A stretch of DNA of 11,070 nt from Mycocentrospora acerina (GCA_022701365.1 JAKUHH010000314.1:1-11070); one strand, 5' to 3'; shown: positions 1 through 10,814, counted from the first letter of the stretch. Translations and numbers: made by a program. The notes: a model not told the origin generated them from the sequence alone.

Positions 1-448
1 ATAATTTATAAAATAATTAATTGCTTACTGTCTTTATTGTTTTCTTTAATCTAGTGATTATTACATTTGACTTGCTATCTGGAAGTTCTTTATGTTACCT
101 AAATTTAGTTATTTTAAAATTGTTCTCTGGTGTTTAAGTAATCTAGCTTTTATTTTTCTTGCGTTTTTAATTTGTGATGAGACAAAAAATATTTTTATCT
201 AAAATAGACTCTAAAGACTCTAGAAGATATTAAGTATTAAGAAAAAAAAGTAATAAGTACATTCTAATTATTAGTTTTTTTACTTTTATTTAGAGGATGC
301 TTGCTTTACTTTAGTAGAAAATAGTTTAAAGTTTAGAAAACAATCTATGTTTTGTAATAAGAAATTAATTTTACTGTTTTTATTTTAATTAATGTTAAGG
401 CTACATCTTTAAAATTTCTGTTTTTAATTAGAAACACAATTTATCTGT
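1..448. other. AT-rich stretch without a recognisable gene
   Basis: This segment is dominated by T and A runs, and every frame I read is densely interrupted. The minus-strand frame of the neighbouring pseudogene continues here without TGA, but TAA/TAG become frequent and the residues turn low-complexity, so I end that gene near 449. I see no RNA gene, tandem array or hairpin of note. It is best described as mutated, gene-poor DNA. Confidence 0.5.
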
Positions 449-1798
449 TTAAAAGTAATAACAACCTTTGCTTTTATAGAAATTATGTTCTTGACTTTTT
501 TTAACCTGTTTTTAAACCTCCTTTTTTTTAGCTATTGACTCTTTATGGAAAATAGTTGATATCTCTGCTGTAGCAGGAATTGCTGTTATCCAGTTGTCAT
601 ATTAAACCTATTGAGCAGACTTCACCCTATTATGCTCCTAAATTGTCCTGTTTTGATTGCCTATAATCCCCTTCTGTTAGCTAATAAAATAGTTTCTGTA
701 GACTCTGAATACCACATACACAACAGAGTATATCTAAGAGATTATCTTTCTGTTCTTGTTTTGAACTAGAATATGCTTGTCGTCAAATGGTTTCTGATTT
801 GCCAACGTCGTCTTGTCAGCAGTTATCAGTCCACTCACACATATTGTCAAGTGGCAGGGCAAGTTAGTAATAAAAATGATTTGCTTCTTAATTAGTTGTT
901 AACAATCTATGTTAAGTCTACAGCGCTTCTTTAGTGCAGCTAGGAATCTATTAGGCTAAAAGTTTGATTAATCTATACACTTTAATAAGAACTAAAGGTT
1001 AATTAAAGACTCTAGGGACAGTTCAGGCAAAATGTATGGACTGTTTAACGTTTAAACTATGACATTAATAGCAGCGTTAAGTCTCTACTTTGTAGGTATC
1101 TTTTTAACAAGTAGGCAATTATCTGTGCAGCAAGTGAATGCGTAGTCTAATTAAAAGAACGTAAAGGTATTGAAAGCTAGAAGGACATAGGCAACAAGAT
1201 CATTAATGTCTGTCATTTCGCCATATGTGTAGTAGAGTTCTGGTGTGTTGCTAGCTGTCAACATACAGACGTCTAGTGCATTCTGTTTTTTAATTAGAGA
1301 AGCGCTCTCTATTTTAAGCATAACAAAGCTGAAATAAGAAAATTAAAATTGTGTTAGACTGCAAAGCTTAGCACACGTTATTATGTCTCCTTATAACATG
1401 CCTGCCCTAAGTCTAATCAGAGCACTAACAAGTGCTTCAAAAGCGCATAAATTGTTCCTCTATTTAGTCAGAGTCTTTTGCTGTGCACTTTGTCTTAGGT
1501 TAAGCTTCTCTAGGAAAGTAGATTCAAAAAGCTGCCAGTTTAGACCTAAGTCTAGTAGTCTTAAAGCTTCACATTTAGTCCTACTAATAGTGAAGACTTC
1601 TAGACAGGTTGTTTCAGCAACACCTAAAAGTCTTGCTAATGCGCCTGTTAATATAAGTTTAGTTTTAGAAGATTTTTTATCTTAAGAGAGCAGATCTACA
1701 ATAGTTTAAAACGTTTAATCCTTGTTATCCTAAATTAAGTTAAGATCAAAGTTAATAAGTTCACAGCTAGTAGTCCTGTAAGTAAGATTAGTGGACAT
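449..1798 (-). pseudogene. decayed unknown gene, about 450 codons
   Basis: A single minus-strand frame runs from an ATG at 1798-1796 for about 450 codons with no TGA, interrupted only by TAA/TAG (about 15 between 1798 and 734, more beyond). A TGA lies in frame a few codons upstream of the ATG, which supports this start. The N-terminal third is the clearest part. It reads MSTNLTYRTTSCEL, then a Lys-rich patch, then TGALARLLGVAETTCLEVF, which looks helical. One open run of about 70 codons (about 1668-1457) contains WQLFESTFLEKLNLRQSAQQ. The C-terminal part (near 505-560) has a basic tail with AKKKEV. Most stops follow a pyrimidine and are readable as former Gln or Trp codons. I do not recognise the family. 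A 100-codon open frame on the plus strand (1383-1685) overlaps it and is probably an antisense reading, though the strand choice is not certain. The gene lies outside the inverted repeats of the candidate element. Confidence 0.42.
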
Positions 1799-2184
1799 GT
1801 TCTAAATGCATATTATTCAGAGACTATAGCTACAAGTGAAAATTGTTAAATAGGTATCTTATTGCACCTAGTGCAGCATCTGATCTGTTGTGTTAAGCTA
1901 TGATGCAACGCGTATATTAGGGCTCAAAGATTCAAATGACAAATACGTGTAGTTGCAAGATCAATTCTTTTTCAGCTAACAGTAAAAACTATTGTAGTTA
2001 GCGGCAGTACGTGTGGATTAGGAACAATAGAAACTGATTATGTGATGTAGTTAGTGTCAGAGCTGACATTAAACAAAGCGCTTGCGCTAGTACATTTCTA
2101 AACTTAATTTGTTTAGATTTTAGATAAGGTCATTTAATCTAAAAGATTTATGCAAGGGGCAAGATAATTGTAATAATTAATTAA
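1799..2184. other. gene-free interval with two short hairpins
   Basis: No convincing frame is present. Two small perfect inverted repeats are visible: GTCAG-AG-CTGAC at 2056-2067 and AGCGC-TT-GCGCT at 2077-2088. Both are too short to call functional. The interval separates the start of the minus-strand pseudogene from the left inverted repeat and could hold its promoter, but I see no recognisable element. Confidence 0.35.
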
Positions 2185-2274
2185 TTTCAGACTTCATATT
2201 AAGCAAGGGCGGCAGTGCGACCTGAAGGTCTGTGAGTCTAATTGTTGTTGTTTTACGCATTATAGCTGCAGACA

Positions 2275-2318
2275 GTCGCAACGTAGTCAAGCGTTTGCCG
2301 CAATCTAGTCGCAATTGC
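2275..2318 (+). repeat. degenerate 11-bp tandem array, GTCGCA type
   Basis: Four consecutive 11-bp units can be read: GTCGCAACGTA, GTCAAGCGTTT, GCCGCAATCTA and GTCGCAATTGC. They are diverged but share the GTCGCA core. The reverse complement of the array at 8271-8354 carries the same core (AGTCGCAT/AGTTGCAT), so this is the outer array of the left inverted repeat. It directly precedes the cleaner 11-bp array at 2338, separated by about 20 bp. Confidence 0.55.
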
Positions 2319-2337
2319 GGACGTTGATTTTAGCGCT

Positions 2338-2434
2338 GTCGTGAGCCAGTCGTGAGCCGTCGTGAGCCAGTCGTGAGCCGTCGTGAGCCAGTCGTGAGCC
2401 AGTCGTGAGCTAGTCGTGAGCCTGTCGTGAGCCT
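2338..2434 (+). repeat. 11-bp minisatellite GTCGTGAGCCA, nine units
   Basis: Nine head-to-tail units of 10-11 bp run without interruption: seven of 11 bp and two of 10 bp that lack the last base. The core GTCGTGAGC is identical in all nine. Only the last two bases vary (CCA, CC, CTA, CCT). One unit shows CTA where others have CCA, the same change that dominates the window. The reverse complement of this unit, TGGCTCACGAC, forms the array at 8185-8258. Confidence 0.95.
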
Positions 2435-2592
2435 AGCTCTAACCATTTTTAGTTAGCGCCTTTTTATAGGCTTGTCTTTCACTCTGTTAGACTTGTGCAT
2501 AAACAAATATGCAGCCTAGCATAATTACAACTTGCAACATTACCTTTTACTAAAAACTTAACTTTTTTAATTCTTCTTGCATAATTAGATTT

Positions 2593-4650
2593 TCTATTTT
2601 GCATTTTACAATAGATAACATTAAGCTTCCTAGCATAGACAAACCTAAGAGAGGAATTTTACATAAACGTCTATAAGAGACTAGGAAGAGATAAGCAAAC
2701 AAGAAAAATAATAAATGCACTAAACTTAACTGTCAAGAGTTAGTTGCTGCCCCTAATAGAAAGCGCACAATTCCTTCTGTATAATGCCTGTATTATTTGA
2801 AACTGAACAGGGAGGCTCACGCTTGATGTAGGGCAAGGACAAAGACTAAGAATAATGGATTAACACTAGGCTAGAAATTAGCTTCCACTTCAGACAATAA
2901 TTTAGAAACATCTATTAGGAAACTTAACTGCCTTAGTCTATACAGACTAAACACATATGATATGAACACCGCGTTATGTTATCAACAATTGTCATAAATT
3001 CTGTCACGCTTACTACCCTACTATAATCTTTTAAGTCGCCTATTACTATTTCTTAGAGCCTACATGAAACTAACGTTAGAGGATATTTAGGGCCTAAAAC
3101 AAGTTAATGCAGACAGCAATTACTTGTTAGACATGTCTCTATTAACAACGCCTTAACTATTAACTTAACAGAATTACAGAAAAGAAACTTCTTAACAATA
3201 TAGAGCTGTTAAGAACAGATACAAAATTTTGCTAAACATGTTTAACAGGCTACTACTTGTTTCTTCTAATACATCTGCGCATTGCAAACAGAACACTTAG
3301 GCCTTACCTGTAAGTACTGCTATGTTACAGTCTTTAATACTTTAATTTCCGCCTACGTTTCCTCTAGATCTGCAGAATCTTTTCCTAGGGTTTTCTTCTA
3401 ATAAAAACTAAAAGGCTATTAGTGTTCTTAGAACAGTTCTTAAAACAAGTTTATTAGTAAAGACAATTAATTAGAATAAGGAAATTATACTTAATAGACT
3501 ACAAGGCAATAGAGAAGATATAGTTAACATCCCTTTACACTTTACAACAAAGAACTAGATGTTAATATCTAATTACACCTCTTTTAACTTAAATTAAGCA
3601 CAAAGAATTCTACACAAGACAATTTAGGCAGACCTTTATAGAGGAGAACCTCATATACACGTTTCTAATTAAGAGGATAGCAAAGGCAGAGAAAAATCAG
3701 AAAAGTTAGTAGAGTGTGCAGAAATAATCTCGCAATAGATGTATCTAGACCAGAATTGACCTAATCTTCTCTTTGCTGCTAACATTAAAGGAGAATTGCC
3801 TGACATACAAATTCACATCCTAATGCTATTACAGGAATTAAGGCATTTTAACGAAAACAAAAACAGCTCTAATTACACATCTAACATCACGCCGGAGGGG
3901 GCTATTGTAGATCTGCATTAGGGTATGTTTAACTATAAGCTTGCAATAAAGTCTATCTAACTTACTGCAAGATAACTCTGACGTTTTATCTATTAGTACT
4001 GACTAGAAGTTCTGGTCTTTCTACCCTCCAAGCAAAGAGAACATACGCTTGTTCTAAGCAGAGCAAAAGTCAAAATCCTGCAAACATAACAGATTGCGAA
4101 ACATTTTAAAAGATAGTTAATATGCAATTACTGCTGCACAAGACAGTATTTATATTCCCACTAGCTAGATCTATGCAACTTACGCGTTGCATAACAGCTT
4201 CACTATTAGGACTACATAGAGCTCAGCTCAGGGACTTAGTATAACTACAGACTTAATGCTAAGCAAACTTAATCCCCCTAAAGTTTTAGAGTTTGTCCTA
4301 AATTCTGTTTCTAAAATTTAGCTATTCCTAGAGTGTTTAGAACAGGCATTTTAATACATAATGTATAAAGAGTGTTAAGTTGCTCTACAGAAAATTTGCT
4401 TGCACTTAAGATCTTAAAAAGAGATGCGCGTCCTGCTCTTTGATTTGCGTATAGGCAACAAGAGAGCTAGACCAGAAAAGAGAGTTGTTAAACAGTTTAA
4501 GTTGTACTTAAAGAGTTTTAAAGCTTGCATAGAACACAGTAGTAAGAGCCCTAGATTTTAGGATTGTACAGTAGAAGGATGCGCGCGTAATTTGCTAGGG
4601 CACCTTTAGGATAAGGACAACTATACAGAGGTCTTGCAAAGATTAAATAG
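2593..4650 (+). pseudogene. large decayed unknown gene inside the element
   Basis: One plus-strand frame stays readable for nearly 690 codons, broken mainly by TAA/TAG and by about five TGA codons (near 2824, 3757, 3979, 3997, 4441), which could be former CGA. The N-terminal part is Lys/Arg-rich (KPKRGILHKRL, then KRQANKKNNKCTKLNCQEL). It is followed by helical Leu-rich segments (2941-3087) and YMKLTLEDI (3061 on). Further on are SKGREKSEKLVECAEII (about 3679) and ANIKGELPDIQIHILMLLQEL (about 3781). In 3133-4680 I counted 21 CAA/CAG codons, 20 of them after a purine, whereas about 27 of 38 TAA/TAG/TGA follow a pyrimidine. The start is not defined, since an ATG may have become ATA. The end is uncertain; TAG at 4648 follows a purine and may be genuine. 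No catalytic motif or known family is recognised. Its position makes it the best candidate for the element's own mobility gene, but that is inference. The convergent minus-strand gene uses the same triplet phase, so the junction around 4650-4850 is ambiguous. Confidence 0.4.
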
Positions 4651-4794
4651 AGAAAAATAAGTGTTGTGATAAGGGGGGATCTTGACTTGAACGCTAGCAG
4701 GAAGGACAACATTAAATTAATAGCATAGACAGAATAACTTAATAAGTATTAAGTTAAAAGTATTTTATTCTATGTATTGCCTAACTATGTAGCT

Positions 4795-6279
4795 TTATAC
4801 TATAATTTTAAGTAGTGTACAGATTTCATTTTAACGACTTCTTCCTTGTATTCTTATTCTGCCTTCAGGGCTTATAGCGTTAAACTCTGCAAAAGTGCAA
4901 ACTCCAGAATAGCTGCTTTAAACTCCTATGCAAGATATATAAGCTTCTTAAAAAAGATTATATAATTCCTTATGCAAGGGCTAGTCTTTTAGATAAGGAG
5001 TAATAGCACTAAAGGAAAGTAACATTCTTGTTATCTCTAAATTGTTCGCTCCTGTAAGAGCAATTAAAAGTGCTGTGCAGTTGCCTATCTCTTTGTCAGC
5101 GCTTGCGCCAGCATCTGATACAATCCTGACAAATTAGGGGATGCGTGTATTTATAGCAAAAAAGAGTACTTTAGTATTAAAAGGCTTCTAAGGAGGCAGA
5201 GCTACTATACTTTAAACAACTTGTTTAAAAACTGCAATAGAGTATAGAAGGGTTACATGTTAAACTGCTATTATTATTTGTTTTCTTCTACGCTAATTGC
5301 AGAGGTAATAGTTTTTAAGTCTTAGGATGTGTTTCAAGACATCTATATCTTCTATACAGTTGCCAACGCGTATCATAGCTTCGTTAGACCATATCTCATG
5401 CACATTTTGCAAAAGTAATCTAAATTCTACTGCAAAGTTAGTAATCTTAGTAATGCATTCTAGACTGCAAGTTGCAAATGCATAAGCCAGGTTCTTGCCT
5501 TAAAACCATTAGGCATATATGCGATTATTAGTGTTAGGAGAGGTATAGAATCTTATCTCTTAAAGCAGCCTTATAATTATATTTTTATTTTGTTCCTAAA
5601 TAAAGTACTCTAATAGGACAGCTTTATATAGGTAAGAATTGTCTTCTAGGAAAGTGTAATTTGGTACTAAGTTAAGAGTAATAGCATCTTAATTAAGAAA
5701 TAATGCTGCAAGCATCCTTATGTTGTTGTTTAGCGTAATTGTTTCCCTAGGGCAGATGCAATAATGTTTGTCACAAGGTGGAGGAACATTGCAATTGCAG
5801 GTGCTGTGCTAACACCAGAGCAAGTCCAGATACTGATAACACTAATTAGATTAAGAGATCTGCCTGCAAAGAAGCTTAATAGTTTGCTCTAAGCTATGCA
5901 TTATTTATGCAGGATATTAGTAAATGTATTCTGCTATTTCTTTAACAAGGAAAACTATGTTTTAGTTAACAACTTGTAGCAATAAGTAGCTTAGGTTCAG
6001 ATTATTGTAGAAAGCCTGCAGGAGTATTAGGATGTAAACCTACAGATGTTTGACTAAGAAATCTTATAAATTTAGGTTGCGTTAAAAAACCTCAGGCTCT
6101 GTGCGCTTAAATACTGCTTCTAGTATAACATCGCGCATAATTAGAAACAGAGGAATTAGATTGTATGCAGCAGCTAGACCAGCAGTAACAATAACATAAT
6201 TAATAATTAATTTGTAGGTCTCTGTTAGAAGAGCCTTAAACTTGGAGATTAACACTAAAGGGCCAGATAAAGAAGACAT
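4795..6279 (-). pseudogene. decayed NLR-like protein: SesA-type N-term plus ankyrins
   Basis: A minus-strand frame of about 494 codons runs from ATG at 6279-6277 with no TGA and about two dozen TAA/TAG. TAA at 4797-4795 follows a purine and is my chosen end, but the frame stays TGA-free down to 4230. Residues 1-65 are uninterrupted. They include TAGLAAAYNLIPLFLIMRD, which resembles the GLP-aF...LPLv-d signature of the N-terminal helical domain of fungal NACHT/SesA proteins. Residues about 364-425 (5190-5005) form two ankyrin-like repeats: VRIVSDAGASAD, then GNCTALLIALTGANNLEI followed by TRMLLSFSA, with the typical TAL..A and LL..GA positions partly altered. A possible third unit follows (SPEGRIRIQGRSRQNEI). 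No P-loop or NACHT motif is visible between the two domains, so the middle is a helical region of unknown type. In fungi, such architectures belong to STAND/NLR-like proteins used in self/non-self recognition. The gene diverges from the plus-strand gene starting near 6834. The ankyrin call is the stronger one; the SesA call is tentative. Confidence 0.6.
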
Positions 6280-6833
6280 TATTGTCCTAAGAATACAGAA
6301 GAAAAGGGGCAGCGTATATTTAAGAGAGAAGAGAGAATCTTAAGATAAGGTTAGTTAAAACTGTTTTCAATAACAACGTAAGTTAGCTAAATTAAAGATT
6401 TAAATAAAATCTTCTTAATAACAAATATATTAATAGAAAGATAACATAGACTAGGGATATAGACGAGGTTTAAAAATGCAAATAAACATAAAGAATCTAA
6501 GATTCTTTGTTTAGAATACTTTTATAATATAAAATTAAAGAATAAATTACTTCTTTATTTATTAACAAATCTTTTATTGTGATTTTATTTCTCTTTTCTA
6601 ACATATCTTTAATGTATGATATATTTAGATTGCGAAATTTTTTCAACATGTAACTTACTCTAGTCCCTTTTACTGAAGTGTCTATTAACAACCTTCTTTA
6701 AGTACAGTTTTTAACAAAACAGATCAAATTAATTGTATATTTTAAGAATACATTTTTTAAATTAATAGGTTAGCTCTAGTCTTTTTCTTGCCTCCTTAAC
6801 TAACCTTTTCCTACAATTTTTTTGTCTTTTACT
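6280..6833. other. AT-rich spacer between divergent genes
   Basis: This 550-bp interval separates the start codon of the minus-strand ankyrin gene from the presumed start of the plus-strand gene near 6834, so it is where both promoters would lie. It is very AT-rich, with no tandem repeat. A 64-codon open frame on the minus strand (6691-6497, starting with TTG) is rich in Lys, Ile and Leu and is most simply a by-product of base composition. I see no recognisable promoter motif. Confidence 0.4.
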
Positions 6834-7979
6834 ATAAAGACACCAGAAACTGTTGCAATAGATAAAGCAAAAATTATTCAGGACGCAACTTGTAACGTGA
6901 GTCTTTACATTGTCAGTTTAACTAAATTAATAAGAAGCTAAACATTTGTAGATAGTAGCGGAAGCAACTAAAATTATTCATGTACTCAATAGCGACGTTC
7001 TACAAGCACTCTCGCTAAGCGTTACTGCTCTCTCTGCTGGTATGTTCCTAGTATTCTTTTTTCTATAAATCTGACATCTACAGCTCTTGCCAGAACTCTG
7101 GCTTGTCAAACAATTGTACCTTTAGTTCCTGCTATCAAGGAAACTATTAAGGTATAGAATAGTCAGCTTTTCTAAACCGCATTAAAGACTAACAGAGATA
7201 GCAAACGCAGGACCTTAAAGGACTTTACATCTAACTAAGCAAGGTTATACCTACAGTGTCTAAGGCAAATACAGTTTTAAGTTCTTCCTTAAGTCCTACA
7301 AGAGTCACAAGATTATCTCAATCTATTGCCAAGTCTATAGGCACAAAAGTCATCTCTAAACCAAACACCACACAACCTTTTGCAACTCTGCAGACACAGA
7401 GAAAACAGCATTATTATCAGGATAGTCTGCTAGCAAATTGTGATAAACAAGACGAGATTTAACACAATATTTCACGTACCTCTTCTTCAAAGAGGAATGT
7501 CCCACGTATTGACTTGCCTGATAAGCAAACCCCTAGAACTTTAATGCCTACTTTAGCAATTTTTACTTCTAGTTCTATAGCACTAAATCCTCTTAAACGT
7601 GGTATTATAATAACAGTAGAGAACAACTATCTAATAAAGCGCATAAAAAATGTTCACAAGAGCGCACCAAGCACAAGGCAATTCTATTCTACTAAGACAC
7701 ATCTAAAATCTACCAGACCTTCTAAACAAAAGGCATCTTAAAAGTTAACAGGCCCCCTACTAAACAAAGACGTTAATTCAGTACTAGAAAAGGTCAGTTT
7801 AAGTGCTAATTGCACTTAAATTGTGCCACAAAAGATTGACGCAAGGAACAGACTACCAACAACAATGATAAAAAAACCTCTTAAGGGACTAGAATTAAGT
7901 GACAAAGTTAATAAGAGCCTAATAGAAAAAAGTTTAATTACATTTAGTAGCATTGCAAAACGCTTTATTTAGTAGACAT
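6834..7979 (+). pseudogene. Ser/Thr/Lys-rich unknown gene, partly spared from decay
   Basis: The core at 7235-7968 is one plus-strand frame with only three stops (TAA at 7460, 7739 and near 7830) in about 245 codons, far fewer than anywhere else in the window. Residues are Ser, Thr, Lys and Pro rich and look disordered: SSSLSPTRVTRLSQSIAKS (about 7283), NISRTSSSKRNVPRIDLPDK, KSAPSTRQFYSTKTHLKST. It ends in tandem stops at 7969-7974. Upstream, 7166-7234 reads in the same frame as a helical, Gln-rich stretch (SAFLNRIKD). Further upstream, 6834-7152 is readable in a different frame (KTPETVAIDKAKIIQDA, later TALARTLACQTIVPLVPAIKE), so a frameshift or a lost intron near 7155 is needed to join them. 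The codon at 6834 is ATA followed by AAG, which could be a mutated ATG. I do not recognise the family. It is divergent from the ankyrin gene and ends 200 bp before the right inverted repeat. Confidence 0.5.
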
Positions 7980-8184
7980 TATAGCGTTAAGAATATATTT
8001 TGAAGATATTCTGTTAAAATTTCTATTTGTAACCTAAATTTAGTTTTTAATAAAACAACAAATGTGCAGATAACAAAAGTTTTGAATTTAGAAATTATCT
8101 AAATTTAAGAATTAAAAGATTTTTCTTCTTAACAAAACTTAATCTTTTTAATACTACAGGTTTAGAAGTTAAAAAGACATGGAG

Positions 8185-8258
8185 AAGCTTATAACAGCTT
8201 ATGACTAGCACATAACTAGCACACAACTGGCTCACAACTAGCTCATAACTGGCTTAGG
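8185..8258 (-). repeat. decayed 11-bp array, inverted copy of 2338-2434
   Basis: Seven units of 9-11 bp are visible on the plus strand: AAGCTTATAAC, AGCTTATGAC, TAGCACATAAC, TAGCACACAAC, TGGCTCACAAC, TAGCTCATAAC and TGGCTTAGG. The best-preserved unit, TGGCTCACAAC, differs from TGGCTCACGAC (reverse complement of the left array unit) by one G-to-A change at a CpG. Several TGG have become TAG. The mixed 10- and 11-bp unit lengths also match the left array. Confidence 0.75.
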
Positions 8259-8270
8259 AAAGCTGATGTT

Positions 8271-8354
8271 AAGCAATCTGCTATGCGATCTGCCATGCAA
8301 CCTAACATGCGACCAAACATGCAACTAAACATGCGACTAAACATGCAACTTATA
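8271..8354 (-). repeat. 12-bp tandem array, ATGCRACTAAAC
   Basis: Seven 12-bp units can be read: AAGCAATCTGCT, ATGCGATCTGCC, ATGCAACCTAAC, ATGCGACCAAAC, ATGCAACTAAAC, ATGCGACTAAAC and a final ATGCAACTTATA. ATGCG and ATGCA alternate regularly, which suggests a higher-order 24-bp unit. On the minus strand the units read GTTTAGTCGCAT and GTTTAGTTGCAT, sharing the AGTCGCA core with the array at 2275-2318 at the mirrored position. Confidence 0.85.
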
Positions 8355-8587
8355 GCAATAAACAATAAATCGCGCACAGGCCTTAAGGCGCAATTGCTGC
8401 TAGTTTAATCTGAAACTATACCTACTTCTGCTCAAACAACTAGCTAGGTAACCTGCTAATCGACAGACTAGCCAGCCTACCAACTAACTATTTAACAGTC
8501 AGCATACCTGTGTTTCTACATCAGATTAATTATGCAATTTAAGAATTTAGAGCAGTATTAAGGAGCAATGCACTTGCTTAGCATTAA

Positions 8588-9440
8588 GGTATTTACACCT
8601 CTACAGTTAAATTGTTTTTTAATGCTAATATTAACATGTAGCTAAATAACAAGTTCTATACTTTAGTTACTTTGTGTAATAACAGTAAGGAAGTTAAAGA
8701 ATTTATTACAAAAATTATAGAGCATAGTAAGTTAATTTTCACTGCACTACATAACTAAACCCTGTCTAACTTGTCCTGCAGTTCTTAATTATGCAGAACA
8801 GAACGTTTTTAGCATTAACAAGCCTGCAGATAGCGCTAACACCGTTAACTCTGTTAACACTAACGCTGATACCAAGACCTTTGTCTATAAAGGAAATTAG
8901 CATTTAACTGCAGAAGAAGACAACAACAATAACAAGACTAATGCCTAGCTAGTTAACTATGCCTTCTCTTGCTCCCTTAAACATTCTAGGAGCTCTGCCT
9001 TGCAGCACTGTTAATCTCTTAAATCTCTTAATGTTAATGCAGATGAAATTTAAGACTTAAAGAAGCAAAGCAACAAGAAGCTTGCTATGCAACCTTCAGC
9101 TGTTTATAATAAGGTTCTAAAGACAGGCACAAATAAGAATACTCTGCCCTCCTTATCTCCTACGTCTGTGTCTGTATCTGCTGTTTTGCAGACTAAGCTT
9201 TTAACTCCTTAGAAAAAGCAAACTTATCTTAGATTGCTAGACCCCTAGCTATCAACGCTGACGACTTTAAGGCAGCGTAGTCTTAACAACTTAGTTTCTA
9301 GTGTTACTTTAAGCAGCAACTCTAAGTAGTTAAATGTCTTAGTAGGAATTCTAAAAGACGCGAATACGCCCCTAAGCAAGAGGCACAAGTAGATCTAAAT
9401 AAAGTCTTTGCTATAGAAGACTTAGAACAGATTACAAGGC
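8588..9440 (+). pseudogene. Asn/Ser-rich gene remnant, two frames
   Basis: From 8588 to about 8757 one plus-strand frame reads with a single TAG in 56 codons (for example LYNNSKEV-like CNNSKEVKEFITKIIEHSK). From about 8775 to 9440 a different frame continues with no TGA and about ten TAA/TAG. It includes PAVLNYAEQNVFSINKPADS, an Asn/Thr-rich low-complexity part (NSVNTNADTKT, DNNNNKTNA) and a Ser-rich part (TLPSLSPTSVSVSAVLQTK). Joining the two requires a frameshift near 8757-8775. The stops nearly all follow a pyrimidine. No domain is recognised and low complexity makes the coding claim weak. It lies just outside the right inverted repeat. Confidence 0.3.
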
Positions 9441-10257
9441 AAGGGAGGGGTAATCTTAAGATACCTTTTAGACTTTAGTTTAGAGTTTTACAATACCTAC
9501 AAAGAGGCTTACACTCCTTGCAGCAATTCCTTATAATTTCACAACATTAGATATGTGCAGTATGATACTTTAGGGTAATAACAATACGATATTTGTTCCT
9601 AATTTAAGCCTATCCTTTTAAGCTTTTTAAAGATAATTACTTTTGCTTTTTCATACTAATCTAGTCTACTCCTCTGAAATCTTTCTTTTTACTCATTTTT
9701 GCTATTCAGTTTAGCAGTAGCTTAAATTTTGTTATTAACAGCATTTCTCAGAAGTTAAAATTAAGTGTTTCTACAGCTCCAGTAATATGTTAATAACCGT
9801 CGTCGTTACTTTGCCTTTGCTTGTGACATATTCAATCTGGCTTGTAGATAATTTCTTAGTCTTAAAAGTATATTTTTGATGTTTTTTGTAACCTTTTGGT
9901 TGTAAAGTTTATCTTAACTTTTATTTTTTGTTTTTTTTATAATACTTTAGTTGTTCTTTATTTAAAGCATTTAGAGTTAAAAGTGCTCTTCTCTAGCACT
10001 AAGAAGGCAGCATAGTCTATTAGGTGATATTGCCTAGCTAAATAATTCGTTATTTAATATTAGGACTAACATGAAAGTGCACAGGCCTAAGGGCACTTTT
10101 AACTCGCAATGTAAAACGCCTAAGCAACGCAAGTATAATCTCTTTTAAAATGCGACTTTTTATAAGACTATAAGTGCAACCTTTTTTAGCCTATTTTCTT
10201 TGCACTAATGCTGCTGTAAAACACTACAAGCTCTAGCTGCAACTAGAAAATAAGGAA
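9441..10257. other. T-rich gene-free stretch
   Basis: Apart from scattered short open runs, I find no frame that stays readable. The part around 9600-9960 is strongly T-rich, and the part around 10000-10250 is mixed AT-rich sequence with dense stops. No RNA gene, tandem array or inverted repeat of note was seen. It is probably mutated repeat-derived DNA. Confidence 0.4.
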
Positions 10258-10420
10258 AACCACAGGAGGCACACGCCCTAGCAGGGCTTAGACATAACAC
10301 AGACAGGACATCCCTAAACAGCGAGGGTTGTAACGCACAAAGAAAGCAGGGGTAGAACAGCCCTGCCTAAAAAACAAGCAGAATAGACTACTGCGGTAAT
10401 AGACAGGTTTTATGTAATTC
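10258..10420. other. GC-richer patch with two hairpins
   Basis: This patch is clearly less AT-rich than its flanks. It has two perfect hairpins: GCCCT-AGC-AGGGC at 10275-10287, and GCAGGG with CCCTGC at 10346-10351 and 10361-10366 around a 9-nt loop. A weak plus-strand frame rich in Lys, Arg and Gln crosses it with several TAA/TAG. It may be a fragment of an older element. I could not fold a tRNA or recognise another RNA. Confidence 0.35.
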
Positions 10421-10481
10421 TATAGCTTAGTCTGTCTTTATGCCCTATAGGAGGATTCTAAATAACGTTAAAACAATTTAT

Positions 10482-10497
10482 TTAATTAATTAATTAA
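10482..10497. repeat. TTAA tetranucleotide run
   Basis: Four perfect TTAA units stand in tandem inside an AT-rich region. This is a short simple repeat with no evident function. Confidence 0.8.
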
Positions 10498-10614
10498 TAA
10501 GTGCAACCTTTAGACTAAATTTTAATGTTACAGTTTGTACAAGAGATAATGCAAACAAATCTAAAATTTTGTTATTTTTTAATCTTCTAGTTTAACTTTA
10601 TTAAATAAATTATT

Positions 10615-10792
10615 CAGTTTCTTCTTTTTTAAGAGATTAAATGTTACATAAGAAGTCAAATTAAACTAAGATAAATTATTTGTTTAATTAATTTGCTTTA
10701 AAAGAAGTAGAGAAAAGTTCTTCAAATTTAAAGGTAATTATTGTAATGGTCAGGCGCCCTGCCCTTGCTATTGATACTACGCAATAACCCCA
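10615..10792 (+). repeat. 178-bp direct repeat, copy 1
   Basis: This segment, from CAGTTTCTTC to AATAACCCCA, is repeated without a difference at 10893-11070, 278 bp downstream. It contains the short palindrome CAGG-CGC-CCTG and the only GC-rich bit of the area. Perfect identity contrasts with the heavy divergence of all other repeats here. Confidence 0.97.
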
Positions 10793-10814
10793 CTTATACC
10801 AAAAGGTAAGCACA

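Larger units (their letters stand above)
2185..2434 (+). repeat. left inverted repeat of the candidate element
   Basis: This arm starts with TTTCAGA (2185-2191), passes through a palindrome GACCT-GA-AGGTC (2219-2230) and then two tandem arrays. Its counterpart on the opposite strand is 8415-8185. In the outer part, the arm from GGCGGCAGTGCG to CTAATTGTT can be aligned with the reverse complement of the right arm with most positions matching and small gaps. This arm is distinctly GC-richer than its surroundings and looks less mutated than the right arm. Confidence 0.6.
2185..8415. mobile_element. candidate 6.2-kb TIR element with decayed cargo
   Basis: The two ends are diverged inverted repeats of about 230-250 bp with the same internal order in mirror image: an outer TTTCAGA, a palindrome, a GTCGCA-type array, and an 11-bp GTCGTGAGCCA array. 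The right end reads the reverse complement of the left. Between them are three broken genes: plus at about 2593-4650, minus at 4795-6279, and plus at about 6834-7979. This is the architecture of a class II DNA transposon with long terminal or subterminal repeats. I see no convincing target-site duplication, and no transposase motif (DDE, tyrosine recombinase, HUH) could be read from the mutated frames. The exact outer borders are therefore inferred from where the mirrored similarity stops. An alternative is an old inverted segmental duplication around an unrelated region. Confidence 0.5.
8185..8415 (-). repeat. right inverted repeat of the candidate element
   Basis: Read on the minus strand from 8415, this arm starts with TTTCAGA, passes through a perfect 10-bp palindrome GCCTTAAGGC (8380-8389), then the GTCGCA/GTTGCA-type array and then the 11-bp array. 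This is the same order as 2185-2434. Mirrored similarity continues between the arrays and the palindrome (GATTTATTGTT here against CTAATTGTTGTT on the left). Inside 8185 I see no further convincing match. Many differences from the left arm are C-to-T or G-to-A changes, so this copy is the more mutated one. Confidence 0.6.
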